64,000 nucleotides of DNA from Methylobacterium oryzae (GTDB lineage Bacteria; Pseudomonadota; Alphaproteobacteria; Rhizobiales; Beijerinckiaceae): NCBI RefSeq assembly GCF_021398735.1, contig NZ_CP090349.1, positions 2,923,001 to 2,987,000 on the forward strand, given 5' to 3'. The notes under the pieces were generated by a model. It saw nothing but the letters and a program-made list of their open reading frames with translations. It did not search any database and was not told the origin of the DNA. Position 1 is the stretch's first letter, and the number at the start of each line of letters is the position of its first letter. This document shows, in pieces, positions 52,523 to 62,031 of this stretch. Position numbers and translations under genes: made by a program.

Positions 52523-52570
52523 GTCGCGGGGCACGTCGCGGGGGACGTCGCGGGGGACGGCGCTGGGCAC
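52523..52570. repeat. 12-bp tandem repeat upstream of the ferredoxin gene
   Basis: Four consecutive 12-base units: GTCGCGGGGCAC, GTCGCGGGGGAC twice, then the variant GGCGCTGGGCAC, with part of a fifth. It starts 44 bases upstream of the P450-system operon, where the leader or promoter should be. Confidence 0.7.
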
Positions 52571-52761
52571 GTCGCGCGCCGTACCCCGCGACCGGTCGTC
52601 GGACGGCTCGGCCGCGTCCGGCGCCGAGCGTCATCCGTATTAAACGTGTTTCGGCGATCCTGGTGGAAATGCAGCGACGCGATTCCCCTGCGCAGCGGTT
52701 CGATCTATTGTCGCGCCGCTCCGCGGATCTGTCCGAAACCCCGCGATGACAGGAGGGCGCC

Positions 52762-53376
52762 ATGCCGCACGGTGCGCGAACGAGCCTCGCCGCCCTCATG
52801 CTGGTCCTCGGGATCGGCGGCGCCTCCGCCGAATCCGTCGCCACGACATGGACGGATCCGCCGGCCCACAAGGCCGGGTCCCCGAAGGCGCCGGCCACGG
52901 ACACGAAGGCCGCCCCGCCGGCACCGTCCGCCGCGACTCCAACCGGGACGCCGGCCGCCGCGACCGAGACACGGCCGGCCACCGCCCGGCGGAAGGCCGT
53001 GGCGGTGCGGCGCGCGCCGGAGCGGAAGGCCGCGCGCGCGGCGGTGGCGCCCAAGCGGATCGCCGCCGCGCCGCGCCGGGCCCGCGTCGCCGCCGCGCCG
53101 GCCCGGTCTGTCCGGGCCGCCCCGCAGGCCGTCGCCGCCGCGCCGCCGCCCCCGGAGGGCTACGCCCGCTACCGGGCCTACAATTACGGGCCGGGCTACG
53201 GCTACGAGCCGGGTTACGCCCAGGGCTACACCCAGGGCTACACCGACGACCGCCTCGACCGCCTGAGCAGCGCCCAGGCCGCCGGCTACGTCGTGGTCCA
53301 CCGCCGGACGGTGCAGTTCCCCGACGGCCGGACCCTGCGGGTCTATCGCCCGGACGACGAGGGCGAGCCGTTCTGA
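52762..53376 (+). CDS. Secreted Ala/Pro-rich protein, unknown function
   Basis: A 204-residue protein with a signal peptide (to about residue 23, GGASA), a basic Ala/Pro/Arg low-complexity middle (about 35-130), a Tyr/Gly repeat segment (YNYGPGYGYEPGYAQGYTQGYT) and a short conserved-looking C-terminal part (VVVHRRTVQFPDGRTLRVYRP). No family recognised. Its 3' end overlaps that of the acyl-CoA ligase gene by 34 bases, tail to tail. Confidence 0.65.
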   Translation: MPHGARTSLAALMLVLGIGGASAESVATTWTDPPAHKAGSPKAPATDTKAAPPAPSAATPTGTPAAATETRPATARRKAVAVRRAPERKAARAAVAPKRIAAAPRRARVAAAPARSVRAAPQAVAAAPPPPEGYARYRAYNYGPGYGYEPGYAQGYTQGYTDDRLDRLSSAQAAGYVVVHRRTVQFPDGRTLRVYRPDDEGEPF

Positions 53377-55115
53377 GCTGAGCCCGCCGCGAACACCGCC
53401 CGCAGGGGCGCCCGCAGGATCTTCCCGGCGGGATTGCGGGGCAGGAGCCCGTCCCAGATCTCGATCCGCACCGGCACCTTGAACGCCGCGAGCCGCTCGG
53501 CCGCGAAGGCGCGGATCGCCTCCGGGTCGGTCTCGGCGCCCTCGGCCAGCACCACGATGGCGCCGGGCTCCTCGCCCAGCGTCGGGTGGGGCACCGGCAG
53601 CACCACGGCGTCGATCACGTCCGGGTGCGCGTAAAGGGCGTTCTCGACCTCGCAGCAGTAGATGTTCTCGCCGCCGCGGATCAGCATGTCCTTGATCCGG
53701 TCGACGATGGTCAGGAAGCCCTCCTCGTCGGCGCGGGCGAGGTCGCCGGTGCGCAGCCAGCCCTCGGAGAGGACCTCCGCGGTGGCGGCCGGGTCGTCCC
53801 AGTAGCCGCGGACCACGTTCGGGCCCTTCACGCACAGCTCGCCGACGCTGCCCGGCGGCAGATCCTGCCCGAGGGGATCGAGGATCCGCACCTCGCAGAC
53901 CGGCAGGGGCGGTCCGCAGGATTCCGGGTGGGCGAGGTAATCCTCGCCCTGGTGGTGGGTGAAGGTCGCCGAGGTCTCGGTCATGCCCCAGCCGGTGCCC
54001 GGGACGACCCGCGGCAGGGCCTCGCCCAGCGCCCGCACGAGGTCGCCGGCGGCCGGGGCGCCGCCGTAGGTGACGCCCTCGAGGGTCGGCAGCGGCCGGC
54101 CGGCCTCCCGGGCCGCGCTGGCGAGCTGCCACGCGATGGTCGGCACGCCGCCCGCGCTGGTGCAGCCCTCCCGCTCGATCAGGTCGAGGGCCGCGGCGGC
54201 GTCCCAGCGGTGCATCATCACCAGCCGGTGGCCGCCGTAGAGGGCCGCCCCCAGGCTCGCGTGGCAGCCGGTGACGTGGAACAGCGGGATTACCAGCAGC
54301 GCCGCCCGCTGCGGCGCGGCCGGGTCGGGCTTCGGCGGCGCCTCGCCCCGGCGCAGGGCGCTGCGCGCCGCCGAGTAGGGGTAGGCCATCACCGTGGTAG
54401 CGGCCGCCCGGTGGGTGCCGACCGCGCCCTTCGGCTTGCCGGTGGTGCCGGAGGTGTAGAACAGGGTCGCGTCGTCCTCCGGGTCGAGGGCGACGTCCGG
54501 CGTGGGCAGGTCGGGGAGGGCGCCCCAGTCGTGGACCCGGCCGACGATGTCGGTGAGCGGCGTCGCCCGGAGGTCCGGCGCGGTCCGGGTGGTGAGGACC
54601 CGCTCCAGGGCCGGGCATTCGCGCAGGTGCGGGGCGAGCCGGTCGAAGCGCTCGCCGTCGGCGATCAGCACCCGCGCCCCGGAATGCTGCAGGCCGTAGG
54701 CGAGTTCGGGCCCGGTCCACCACGCGTTGAGCGGCGTGGCGATGGCGCCGGCGAGCAGCGCGCCGAAATAGCTCACCGGCCATTCGGGCAGGTTGCGCTG
54801 CGCGATGGCGACCCGGTCGCCCTTGCGCACGCCGGCCTCGACCAGAGCCCGCGCCAGGGCGGTGGCGGCGCGGGCGAAGCCCGTGAAGGTCACGCGCTCG
54901 TCCTGGTAGACCACGAAGGTCTTGTCCCCGTGCCCCCGGGCGATCCGGAACAGGTCGCCCAGCGTCGGCGGGGCCTTCTCCCAGATCCGGGTCGGCACAC
55001 CCCGGATCGGCACCGTGGCGATGGCGAAGGGCCCACCTGACGCGGTGAGCCGCGCCTCGGCCTCGCGGAAGGGCAGGGCCGGCCAGCCGGCGGGGATGCG
55101 GGGATCGGGGCTCAT
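53343..55115 (-). CDS. AMP-forming acyl-CoA synthetase
   Basis: A 590-residue ANL-family ligase that activates a carboxylic acid to acyl-CoA through an acyl-AMP. The ATP loop FYTSGTTGKPKG is near residue 218, followed by GWGMTETS (A5), WLRTGDLA (A7) and NPAGKILR (A10 Lys). The ATG overlaps the preceding SDR stop (ATGA). It is the last gene of the acyl-CoA group; the acid is unknown, but a 4-oxo or 4-hydroxy acid would fit the neighbours. Confidence 0.9.
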   Translation of the reverse strand: MSPDPRIPAGWPALPFREAEARLTASGGPFAIATVPIRGVPTRIWEKAPPTLGDLFRIARGHGDKTFVVYQDERVTFTGFARAATALARALVEAGVRKGDRVAIAQRNLPEWPVSYFGALLAGAIATPLNAWWTGPELAYGLQHSGARVLIADGERFDRLAPHLRECPALERVLTTRTAPDLRATPLTDIVGRVHDWGALPDLPTPDVALDPEDDATLFYTSGTTGKPKGAVGTHRAAATTVMAYPYSAARSALRRGEAPPKPDPAAPQRAALLVIPLFHVTGCHASLGAALYGGHRLVMMHRWDAAAALDLIEREGCTSAGGVPTIAWQLASAAREAGRPLPTLEGVTYGGAPAAGDLVRALGEALPRVVPGTGWGMTETSATFTHHQGEDYLAHPESCGPPLPVCEVRILDPLGQDLPPGSVGELCVKGPNVVRGYWDDPAATAEVLSEGWLRTGDLARADEEGFLTIVDRIKDMLIRGGENIYCCEVENALYAHPDVIDAVVLPVPHPTLGEEPGAIVVLAEGAETDPEAIRAFAAERLAAFKVPVRIEIWDGLLPRNPAGKILRAPLRAVFAAGSAQNGSPSSSGR

Positions 55116-55882
55116 CGCGCGATCGTCACGCCGCCGTCGATCACGAGCGCCTGGCCGGTCACGAACCGGCCGGCCGCCGAGGCCAGGAACACGGCCGCGC
55201 CCGCGATCTCGTCGGGCTCGCCGATCCGGCGCAAGGGGGCGGCGTCCGTGGTGGCGGCCAGCATCTCGGGATCCTCCCACAGCGCCCGGGCGAAGTCGGT
55301 GCGGATCAGCCCCGGGCACAGGCAGTTCACCCGCACGTTGGCGGGCCCGTACTCCACCGCGTAGTTGCGGGCGAGCTGGAGGTCGGCGGCCTTCGAGACG
55401 TTGTAGGCGCCGATCACCGGCGAGCCCTTGAGCGCCCCGATCGACGAGACGATGACGATCGCGCCGTCCCGCCGCGCCACCATGCCGGGGGCGACCATCT
55501 GGATCAGCCAGTGGTTCGACAGGACGTTGTTCTCGAGGATTTTTCGGAACTGCGCGTCGGAGATGCCGGCCAGCGGCCCGTAATAGGGATTGCTGGCGGC
55601 GTTGCAGACCAGCACGTCGACCGGGCCGAGCCGGCTCTCGGTCTCGGCCACGAGGGATTCCAGCTCCGCCTTCACCGAGATGCTGGCCGGAATCGCCACC
55701 GCCCGGCCGGCGCCGTGCGCGGCCTCGATCTCGGCCACGACCGCCTCGCAGCCCTCGCGCCTGCGCGACGAGATCACCACCCGGGCGCCGTGCTCGGCCA
55801 TCCGCAGGGCGATCGCCCGTCCGATGCCCCGCGACGAGCCGGTGATGAGAGCGGTCTTGCCGGTCAGGTCGAACAGCGACAT
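55112..55882 (-). CDS. SDR oxidoreductase 1 of the acyl-CoA group
   Basis: A 256-residue classical short-chain dehydrogenase with NAD(P) motif TGSSRGIG (14-21), NAG-like CNAAS, catalytic Ser in VSSIG and YNVSK. It ends in the family's FVTGQALVIDGG. It is coupled to the ligase gene by overlap. Likely a 3- or 4-keto/hydroxyacyl-CoA oxidoreductase in this context. Confidence 0.88.
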   Translation of the reverse strand: MSLFDLTGKTALITGSSRGIGRAIALRMAEHGARVVISSRRREGCEAVVAEIEAAHGAGRAVAIPASISVKAELESLVAETESRLGPVDVLVCNAASNPYYGPLAGISDAQFRKILENNVLSNHWLIQMVAPGMVARRDGAIVIVSSIGALKGSPVIGAYNVSKAADLQLARNYAVEYGPANVRVNCLCPGLIRTDFARALWEDPEMLAATTDAAPLRRIGEPDEIAGAAVFLASAAGRFVTGQALVIDGGVTIAR

Positions 55883-55952
55883 GGCTCGCCTCCGCGCTGG
55901 ATGAAGCGGCGAACGGCTTCGATCCTCGTTCCACAGGATAGGAAGGTCGCGA

Positions 55953-55980
55953 CGCGCCCCCTCTCCCGCACAGGAGAGGG
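55953..55980. repeat. Single family C palindrome between the two SDR genes
   Basis: CGCGCC followed by CCCTCTCCCG and a matching GGAGAGGG arm. It is the same element as the pairs at about 40577 and 59207. It lies in the 148-base gap between the SDR genes. Confidence 0.7.
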
Positions 55981-56030
55981 CACCCGCGCCGCATCCGGCC
56001 GCGGACGCTGTCGCCGGACGCCGCCCATCC

Positions 56031-56807
56031 TCACGCCCCCACCCGCATCGAGCGGCGCAGTCGCGCCATGCCGGTGAGCCAGCGCTCGGGGTCCTCGGCC
56101 CGGCGGCGGGCGTACTCGGCCACCTGCGGATGCGGTAGGATCAGGAAACGCCCCAAAGCCAGCCCGTCGAACGCGGCCTCGGCCACGGCCTCCGGCGCCA
56201 GCACGCCGTCGCGCGACGCGGCGCTGGCTTCCCCCAGCATGGCGGTGTCGACGCCCTGCGGGCACAGGGCCGCGACCCGGATCCCGTCCTCGGCGTGGGC
56301 GATCGCGAGATGCTCCAGGAAGGCGAGTGCCGCGTGCTTGGTCGCCCCGTAGGTGGCGCTGCCGATCTGGCTCAAGAGCCCGGCCGCCGAGACCGTTCCG
56401 AGGAACGCGCCGCCGCCGCGGGCGCGCCAGAGCGGGACCAGCACCCGCGCGGCGTGGACGTGACCCATCACGTTCACCGCGAAGGCGCGCGCCCAGCTCT
56501 CCGGGTCGGCGGAGGTGGCCAGATCCGGATCGGGGTCGCGCTCCAGGATGCCCGCGTTGGAACAGTAGAGCGCGATCGGCCCGGTCCCGGCCTCGATGCG
56601 CGCCAGGATCGCACTGACCGCTTCGGCGTCGCCGACGTCGAGCGCGAAGGCCCGTCCGCCGAGTTCCGCCGCCACGGCCTCCGCCCCTTCCCCGTCCCGG
56701 TCGAGGGCCACGACCGTCGCGCCCCGGGCCCTGGCCGCGACCGCGAGCGCCCGGCCGATGCCCCTCGCGGCCCCGGTGACGGCGACGACGCGGCCGGACA
56801 GCTCCAT
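56031..56807 (-). CDS. SDR oxidoreductase 2 of the acyl-CoA group
   Basis: A 258-residue short-chain dehydrogenase. NAD(P) motif TGAARGIG (11-18), CSNAG, catalytic Ser in VSAAG and YGATK are all present. It starts three bases after the kinase-like gene and so belongs to its operon. Relative to SDR 1 it is divergent in sequence, so the two probably act on different intermediates. Confidence 0.85.
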   Translation of the reverse strand: MELSGRVVAVTGAARGIGRALAVAARARGATVVALDRDGEGAEAVAAELGGRAFALDVGDAEAVSAILARIEAGTGPIALYCSNAGILERDPDPDLATSADPESWARAFAVNVMGHVHAARVLVPLWRARGGGAFLGTVSAAGLLSQIGSATYGATKHAALAFLEHLAIAHAEDGIRVAALCPQGVDTAMLGEASAASRDGVLAPEAVAEAAFDGLALGRFLILPHPQVAEYARRRAEDPERWLTGMARLRRSMRVGA

Positions 56808-56809
56808 CT

Positions 56810-57868
56810 TCAGGCCCCCGCCCGCTCGGCGAAGCGCCAGGCCGCTTCGGCGAGCTTCGGCACGCGCGCCGCCATGGCGGCGGCGTGCTCGCTCGCGGCA
56901 TTGCCGGCCTTGGCGCGGGCCGCCACGCCCTGGAGGATGCCGACCAGCCGGAACAGGTTGTAGGCGAAGTACCAGTCGAGGTCGGGCAGGTTTTCCCGGT
57001 TCGCAGCCCGGCAGTAGAGCGCCACCGCCTCGTCCCGGGTGGGGATGCCCAGAGCCGTCAGGTCGAGGCCGCCGAGCCCGCTGCGCCCGTCGGCGGGCAA
57101 TTCCCACTGCATCAGCAGGTAGCTGAAATCCGCCAGTGGATCGCCGAGGGTCGACAGCTCCCAGTCGAGCACCGCGCTGACGCCGCCGTCGCGGGAGAAG
57201 ATCAGGTTGTCGAGACGGTAATCGCCGTGGACCACGCAGGCGCCCTGCTGCTCCGGCACCGTCCGGGGCAGCCACGCGATCAGTCGCTCGACATCCTCCA
57301 GGCGCCCGTCCTCGGCGGCGCGGTACTGGCGGGTCCAGCGGTCGACCTGCCGGGCGAAGTAGTTGCCGGGCCGGCCGTAATCGGAGAGCTCCGCCGCCTC
57401 CGGGTCGATGGCGTGGAGCCGGGCGAGCGTCGCGATCATGCCGGCATAGTGCCGGTGGCGGGCGTGGGGATCGAGGCCGGGCAACGCCCCGTCCCAGTGC
57501 ACGGCGCCGTCCACCGCCTCCATCACGTAGAAGGCCGCGCCGATGATGTCGGGATCCTCGCACAGCGCGAAGGGGCGCGGCACCGGGAACCCCTCGCCGT
57601 AGAGGGCGCCGATCACCCGGAACTCGCGCTCCACCGCGTGGGCCGAGGGCAGGAGCGGGCCGAAGGGCTTGCGCCGCACCACGTAGGCCTGGCCCGGCGT
57701 GTCGAGCCGGTAGGTCGGGTTCGACTGGCCACCGCGGAACTGCTGCACGGTGAGCGGTCCGGCGTAGCCGCGCACATGCGCTTCCATCCAGGCGGCGAGC
57801 CGCGCCTCGTCGATCCGGTGGCGCGGCTCGATCGGCTTCACGCCGGAGAAGATGTCGGCGTCGCTCAT
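56810..57868 (-). CDS. APH-type phosphotransferase (ACAD10/11 kinase-like, LvaA-like)
   Basis: A 352-residue aminoglycoside-phosphotransferase-fold protein. [16 protein letters not shown] (ATP Lys), [13 protein letters not shown] (catalytic) and [15 protein letters not shown] (metal) are intact. Homologues are the N-terminal kinase of ACAD10/11 and bacterial LvaA, which phosphorylate 4-hydroxyacyl-CoA. It overlaps the acyl-CoA dehydrogenase gene by four bases, the same pair that is fused in ACAD11. Confidence 0.85.
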   Translation of the reverse strand: MSDADIFSGVKPIEPRHRIDEARLAAWMEAHVRGYAGPLTVQQFRGGQSNPTYRLDTPGQAYVVRRKPFGPLLPSAHAVEREFRVIGALYGEGFPVPRPFALCEDPDIIGAAFYVMEAVDGAVHWDGALPGLDPHARHRHYAGMIATLARLHAIDPEAAELSDYGRPGNYFARQVDRWTRQYRAAEDGRLEDVERLIAWLPRTVPEQQGACVVHGDYRLDNLIFSRDGGVSAVLDWELSTLGDPLADFSYLLMQWELPADGRSGLGGLDLTALGIPTRDEAVALYCRAANRENLPDLDWYFAYNLFRLVGILQGVAARAKAGNAASEHAAAMAARVPKLAEAAWRFAERAGA

Positions 57869-59106
57869 GCGCGCTCCGCCTCGCTTCTGTTGGTGTAGCG
57901 CCCGAATTCCAGCCGGGCGATCGACCGGTTGTGGACCTCGTCGGGCCCGTCGGCGAGCCGCAGGGTGCGGATATGGGCGTACATCTTGGCGAGCCCGAAA
58001 TCCTCCGAGACGCCGGCCCCGCCATGGGCCTGGATGGCGTCGTCGATCACCTTGAGCGCCACCCGCGGCGCCGCGACCTTGATCATGGCGATCTCGAGCT
58101 TGGCGCCCTTGTTGCCGACCTTGTCCATCATATCGGCCGCCTTCAGGCAGAGGAGGCGGGTCATCTCGATGTCGATCCGCGCCTCCGCGACCCGCTGCTC
58201 CCAGACCGACTGCTCGCTGATCCGCTTGCCGAAGGCGACCCGGGAGACGAGACGGCGCGCCATGGCCTCCAGCGCGACCTCGGCGGCCCCGATGGTGCGC
58301 ATGCAGTGGTGGATGCGGCCCGGACCCAGGCGCCCCTGAGCGATCTCGAAGCCGCGCCCCTCGCCGAGGATCAGGTTCCCGGCCGGCACGCGGACATTCT
58401 CCAGCACCACCTCGCCGTGTCCCTTGGGCGCGTCCTCGTAGCCGAAGACCGGGAGCAGGCGCTCCACCCGGACCCCGGGCGTGTCCATGGGAACGAGGAT
58501 CTGCGATTGCTGCCGGTGGCGGGGGGCCTCCGGGTCGGTCTTGCCCATCAGGATCGCGATCTTGCAGCGCGGGTCGCCGACGCCGGTCGACCACCATTTG
58601 CGGCCGTCGACGACGTAGTGGTCACCGTCGCGGCGGATCGACGTGCTGATGTTGGTGGCGTCCGAGGAGGCGACCTCCGGCTCGGTCATCAGGAAGGCCG
58701 AGCGGATCTCACCCGCCATCAGGGGCTTCAGCCACCGGTCCTTCTGGGCCGCGGTGCCGTAGCGGTGCAGCACCTCCATGTTGCCGGTGTCGGGCGCCGC
58801 GCAGTTGAACACCTCCGAGGCGATCCCGACCCGGCCCATCTCTTCGGCGCACAGCGCGTAGTCGAGGTTGGTCAGGCCGGCGCCGCGATAGGCGTCGGTG
58901 TCGTGCTCGGGGGAGGGCGGCAGGAACAGGTTCCACAGGCCCTCGGCACGGGCCTTCTCCTTCAGCCGCTCCATCGTGGGGGAGGGTTCGCGGCTCTGCG
59001 CGCGCTCGGCCGACACCGCGGCGACGGCCGGAAGGATCGCGTCGGCGATGAAGGCGCGGACGCGGGTCAGCCAGTGCGTCTGGGACTGGGAGAGGGTGAA
59101 GTCCAC
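57865..59106 (-). CDS. Acyl-CoA dehydrogenase (ACAD11/LvaC-like)
   Basis: A 413-residue flavoprotein. [14 protein letters not shown] is the FAD/substrate loop, the catalytic Glu is about residue 390 (DGPDEVHN), and the C-terminal IARLEFGRY is family-like. In ACAD11 and LvaC this domain removes phosphate from 4-phosphoacyl-CoA to give an enoyl-CoA. Coupling to the kinase gene supports that reaction over plain beta-oxidation. Confidence 0.88.
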   Translation of the reverse strand: MDFTLSQSQTHWLTRVRAFIADAILPAVAAVSAERAQSREPSPTMERLKEKARAEGLWNLFLPPSPEHDTDAYRGAGLTNLDYALCAEEMGRVGIASEVFNCAAPDTGNMEVLHRYGTAAQKDRWLKPLMAGEIRSAFLMTEPEVASSDATNISTSIRRDGDHYVVDGRKWWSTGVGDPRCKIAILMGKTDPEAPRHRQQSQILVPMDTPGVRVERLLPVFGYEDAPKGHGEVVLENVRVPAGNLILGEGRGFEIAQGRLGPGRIHHCMRTIGAAEVALEAMARRLVSRVAFGKRISEQSVWEQRVAEARIDIEMTRLLCLKAADMMDKVGNKGAKLEIAMIKVAAPRVALKVIDDAIQAHGGAGVSEDFGLAKMYAHIRTLRLADGPDEVHNRSIARLEFGRYTNRSEAERA

Positions 59107-59206
59107 GGTGTCCGCTCCCTAGGGTTTCTCTGCCGGGCGAGCGCACCGAGCTTGCGTGCGCGGGCTGCCCGCCTTCCCATTGCCTTCACCCACGGCGCGA
59201 CGCGCC

Positions 59207-59346
59207 CCCTCTCCCGTGCGGGAGAGGGTTGGGGTGAGGGACGAGAAGCCACAGGATCGAGCCCGCCCTTGTCGCGCAGTCAGGTCGAGCCCTCTCTGGA
59301 CAGACCTGATCCCTCACCCTGTCCCTCTCCCGCACGGGAGAGGGGA
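59207..59346. repeat. Inverted pair of family C palindromes
   Basis: One palindrome with tail GGTTGGGGTGAGGG (59207-59240) and another with head CCCTCACCC (59311-59346) face each other. Each has the CCCTCTCCCG and CGGGAGAGGG arms. They fill most of the 59107-59403 gap (297 bases) between livGF and the acyl-CoA dehydrogenase gene; no gene is seen there. Confidence 0.8.
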
Positions 59347-59403
59347 CCCGCGCTCCGACCCGAATCGAACGTGGCGCTCGATCGACCCACATCACGCCGC
59401 CGC

Positions 59404-60909
59404 TCACAGATAGGCCGATCCCATCTCGCTGGCGAAACGCTGCGGCGGTCCCTCCCAGACGATCCGCGCCTGCTCCAGCACGTAGACCCGGTCGGCGTGC
59501 GGGAGCGCGAAGGTGACGTTCTGCTCGCCGAGCAGGACCGTGATCGGCGTGGTCTGCCGCAGCTTCTCCAGCGCCTTCGACAGCAGCTCCAGGATCACCG
59601 GGGCGAGGCCGAGCGTCGGCTCGTCGAGGATCAGGAGGCGCGGGCGCATCATCAGCGCCCGGGCGATGGTCAGCATCTGCTGCTCGCCGCCCGACAGGGT
59701 GCGGGCGCTCTGCGACTCGCGGTCCTTGAGGATCGGGAACAGCTCGTAGAGCCAGTCGCGCTGCCTGGCGCTCTCGGCCTTCGGGAAATGCTGGCCGCCG
59801 AGGTCGAGATTCTCGCGCACGCTGAGGTCGCCGAACAGCTCCCGGGTCTCGGGCACCTGGACGATGCCGGCCCGGGCGATGGCGGCGGGCTTCATCCGGG
59901 AGAGGTCCCGGCCGTCGAACCGGATCGTGCCCGTGTGCGGCACGAGGCCCGAGATGGCGTTGAACAGCGTGGTCTTGCCGGCGCCGTTCAGGCCGACCAC
60001 CGAGACGAACTCACCCTCGTGTACGTGGATCGAGGCGGCGCGCAGGGCCTGCGCCTTGCCGTAGAGCACGTCGACGCCCTCGACGGTGAGCAGCGAGTCG
60101 GGCTTGAACGCCGCCTCGGGCCGGGCCGCCGTCTCGATGCTGCCGCCGAGATAGACCCGGCGCACGGTCGGGTCGGCCATCACGGACTCGGCAGAGCCCT
60201 CGGCGATGCGCTCGCCGAGATACATGGCGAAGACCCGGTCGACGATGGCCGCGACGCTCTTCACGTTGTGGTCGACAAGGAGCACGGCCTTGCCCTCGTC
60301 GCGGAAGCCGCGGATCAGCTCGGAGAAGGCCGCGACCTCGCCGCCGGTCAGGCCCGCGAAGGGCTCGTCGACCAGCACCACTCGGGGGTCGCGGGCGATG
60401 GCCTTGGCGAGCTCCAGCCGGCGGAGATCCGCGAAGGGCAGGGTGCCGGGGCGCCGGTCAACGACCGCGCCGAGGCCGACGCGCTCGGCGATCTCCCGCG
60501 CCCGCCGCGCCACGTGGGGATCGGCCGCCAGCCGGATCAGGCTGTCGGGCAGGAGCGCTAGGCTGATGTTCTCCAGCACGGTCTGCCGCTGCAGCGGCCG
60601 CGCGTGCTGGAACACGAGGCCGATCCCGGAGCGGGCGACCCGGTGGGCCGGCATGCCGCCGATCTCCGTGCCGTCGAGGCGGATCGAGCCGGCGCTCGGC
60701 CGCTCCAGCCCCATGATCAGCTTCATCACGGTGGACTTGCCCGAGCCGTTGGGGCCGATCAGCCCGAGGATCTCGCCCGGGCGCAGGTCGAGGTCGATGT
60801 TCTTGACAGCGACGAGGCCGCCGTAGCGCTTGGTCAGGCCGCGCACGGAGAGGCAGGGCTCGGCCAGGACGGGGGACACGGTCGGCGGGGGCGCGACGGC
60901 GACGGTCAT
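59404..60909 (-). CDS. livGF: Single-chain LivG-LivF fusion ATPase
   Basis: A 501-residue protein joining both ATPases of a branched-chain-amino-acid-type importer. LivG part (1 to about 262) has Walker A GPNGSGKS at 52-59 and VLVDEPFAGLTGGE; LivF part (from about 273) has Walker A GLNGAGKT at 306-313, LSGGEQQML and LILDEPTLGL. The two genes are normally separate. In the LivG half the ABC signature reads LPFADLRR, without the usual Gly. The ATG overlaps the livM stop. Confidence 0.9.
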   Translation of the reverse strand: MTVAVAPPPTVSPVLAEPCLSVRGLTKRYGGLVAVKNIDLDLRPGEILGLIGPNGSGKSTVMKLIMGLERPSAGSIRLDGTEIGGMPAHRVARSGIGLVFQHARPLQRQTVLENISLALLPDSLIRLAADPHVARRAREIAERVGLGAVVDRRPGTLPFADLRRLELAKAIARDPRVVLVDEPFAGLTGGEVAAFSELIRGFRDEGKAVLLVDHNVKSVAAIVDRVFAMYLGERIAEGSAESVMADPTVRRVYLGGSIETAARPEAAFKPDSLLTVEGVDVLYGKAQALRAASIHVHEGEFVSVVGLNGAGKTTLFNAISGLVPHTGTIRFDGRDLSRMKPAAIARAGIVQVPETRELFGDLSVRENLDLGGQHFPKAESARQRDWLYELFPILKDRESQSARTLSGGEQQMLTIARALMMRPRLLILDEPTLGLAPVILELLSKALEKLRQTTPITVLLGEQNVTFALPHADRVYVLEQARIVWEGPPQRFASEMGSAYL

Positions 60910-61826
60910 CGGGCTCTCCGGAGCGATCCGAGGCCGAGCAGCCCCGAGGGCACGAACAGGATCACGAGGAGCGCCACCGCCGAGACCACGAAGGTCGAGA
61001 GGCCGCCGAGCGGCCGCAGCAGCTCGCCCGCCGCGATCAGGAACACGGCACCGAGCGCCGCGCCCACGATGGTGCGGCGGCCGCCGAGCACCGCCGCGAT
61101 GATCACCTGCACGCCCACCGACGTGTTGATCAGCGTGCCGACCGAGGCGGTGCCCATGTAGAAGACCACCAGCCCGCCCGCGAGGCCCGAGAAGGCGGCG
61201 CTGACCGCGAAGGCCGCGAGCTTGTGCTTGGCGACGTTGAAGCCGAGCGCCCCGGTCACCACCGGGTCCTGGCCGGCGGCCTGAAGGATCAGCCCGGCGG
61301 GCGAGCGGGCGATGGCCGTGAGGATCAGGCCCGAGACCGCCATGAAGCCCAGCGCCAACCAGTAATTGGTGTCGGCGTCGATGGAGATGACATCCGGCAC
61401 GGTCAGGCCGATCTCGCCGCCGGTGAGGCCGGAGAAGACCACGATCATGTTCTGCAGGAGCAGGACCGCCACCAGGGTGATCAGCCCGAAATAGGGACCG
61501 CGGACCTTCAGCGCCGGCAGCGCCAGGGCGAGGCCGCCGACCACGGCCAGCACGGTCCCGGCCGCGAGGCAGTAGGGGATCGGCAATTCGTAGCGGTTGT
61601 TGAGGATGCCGGCGCCGTAGGCCCCGAGGCCGATCAGGAAGGTCGGGCCGAAATTCACCTCGCCGGCGAAGCCGAAGAGCAGGTCCCAGGCCATGGAGAA
61701 CACGCCGAAATAATAGGCGATGGTCAGGAGGCCGAGGATGTAGCCGGAGACCCACCAGGGCAGGGTGGCGGCGGCCAGGACGGCGAGGATCGCGATCCAG
61801 AAGCCGGGGGTGGTGAGGAGCTTCAT
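60906..61826 (-). CDS. livM: Branched-chain-type ABC permease LivM
   Basis: A 306-residue membrane protein with about eight to nine helices and the LivM features SMAWDLLFGFAGEVNFGPTFLIGLGAYG and QAAGQDPVVTGALGFNVAKHKL. With LivH it forms the channel. ATG 61826 is chosen because the hydrophobic start is normal there; an upstream in-frame start (61883) adds a polar stretch. Overlaps livGF by four bases. Confidence 0.92.
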   Translation of the reverse strand: MKLLTTPGFWIAILAVLAAATLPWWVSGYILGLLTIAYYFGVFSMAWDLLFGFAGEVNFGPTFLIGLGAYGAGILNNRYELPIPYCLAAGTVLAVVGGLALALPALKVRGPYFGLITLVAVLLLQNMIVVFSGLTGGEIGLTVPDVISIDADTNYWLALGFMAVSGLILTAIARSPAGLILQAAGQDPVVTGALGFNVAKHKLAAFAVSAAFSGLAGGLVVFYMGTASVGTLINTSVGVQVIIAAVLGGRRTIVGAALGAVFLIAAGELLRPLGGLSTFVVSAVALLVILFVPSGLLGLGSLRRAR

Positions 61827-61890
61827 GGGGTGGCCTCGCACACGGCAGCGATCCGGCTCGTTCGGCGCAGAGGCCTTTCCCACTCACGCC

Positions 61891-61997
61891 CCTCATCCTG
61901 AGGTGCCGCGCCAGCGGCCTCGAAGGAGGCCTCCAGGGATCGCGCGGCCGGCTGGAGGGCCCCTTCGAGGCGGCTTCGCCGCACCTCAGGATGAGGG
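61891..61997. repeat. Palindromic intergenic repeat, family B (copy 2)
   Basis: Arms CCTCATCCTGAGGTGC and GCACCTCAGGATGAGG again enclose a second arm pair around CTCGAAGGAGG and CCTTCGAGG. It fills the livH-livM gap and could form a long mRNA hairpin between the two permease genes. Confidence 0.85.
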
Positions 61998-62031
61998 CGC
62001 GGGCTGGACACCCGGGGTGCAAAAAGAACCA

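Noticed and set aside
59404..62022. An 872-codon frame joining livGF to upstream sequence
   Set aside because: The upstream half is livM in the wrong frame; the real start is ATG 60909, coupled to the livM stop.
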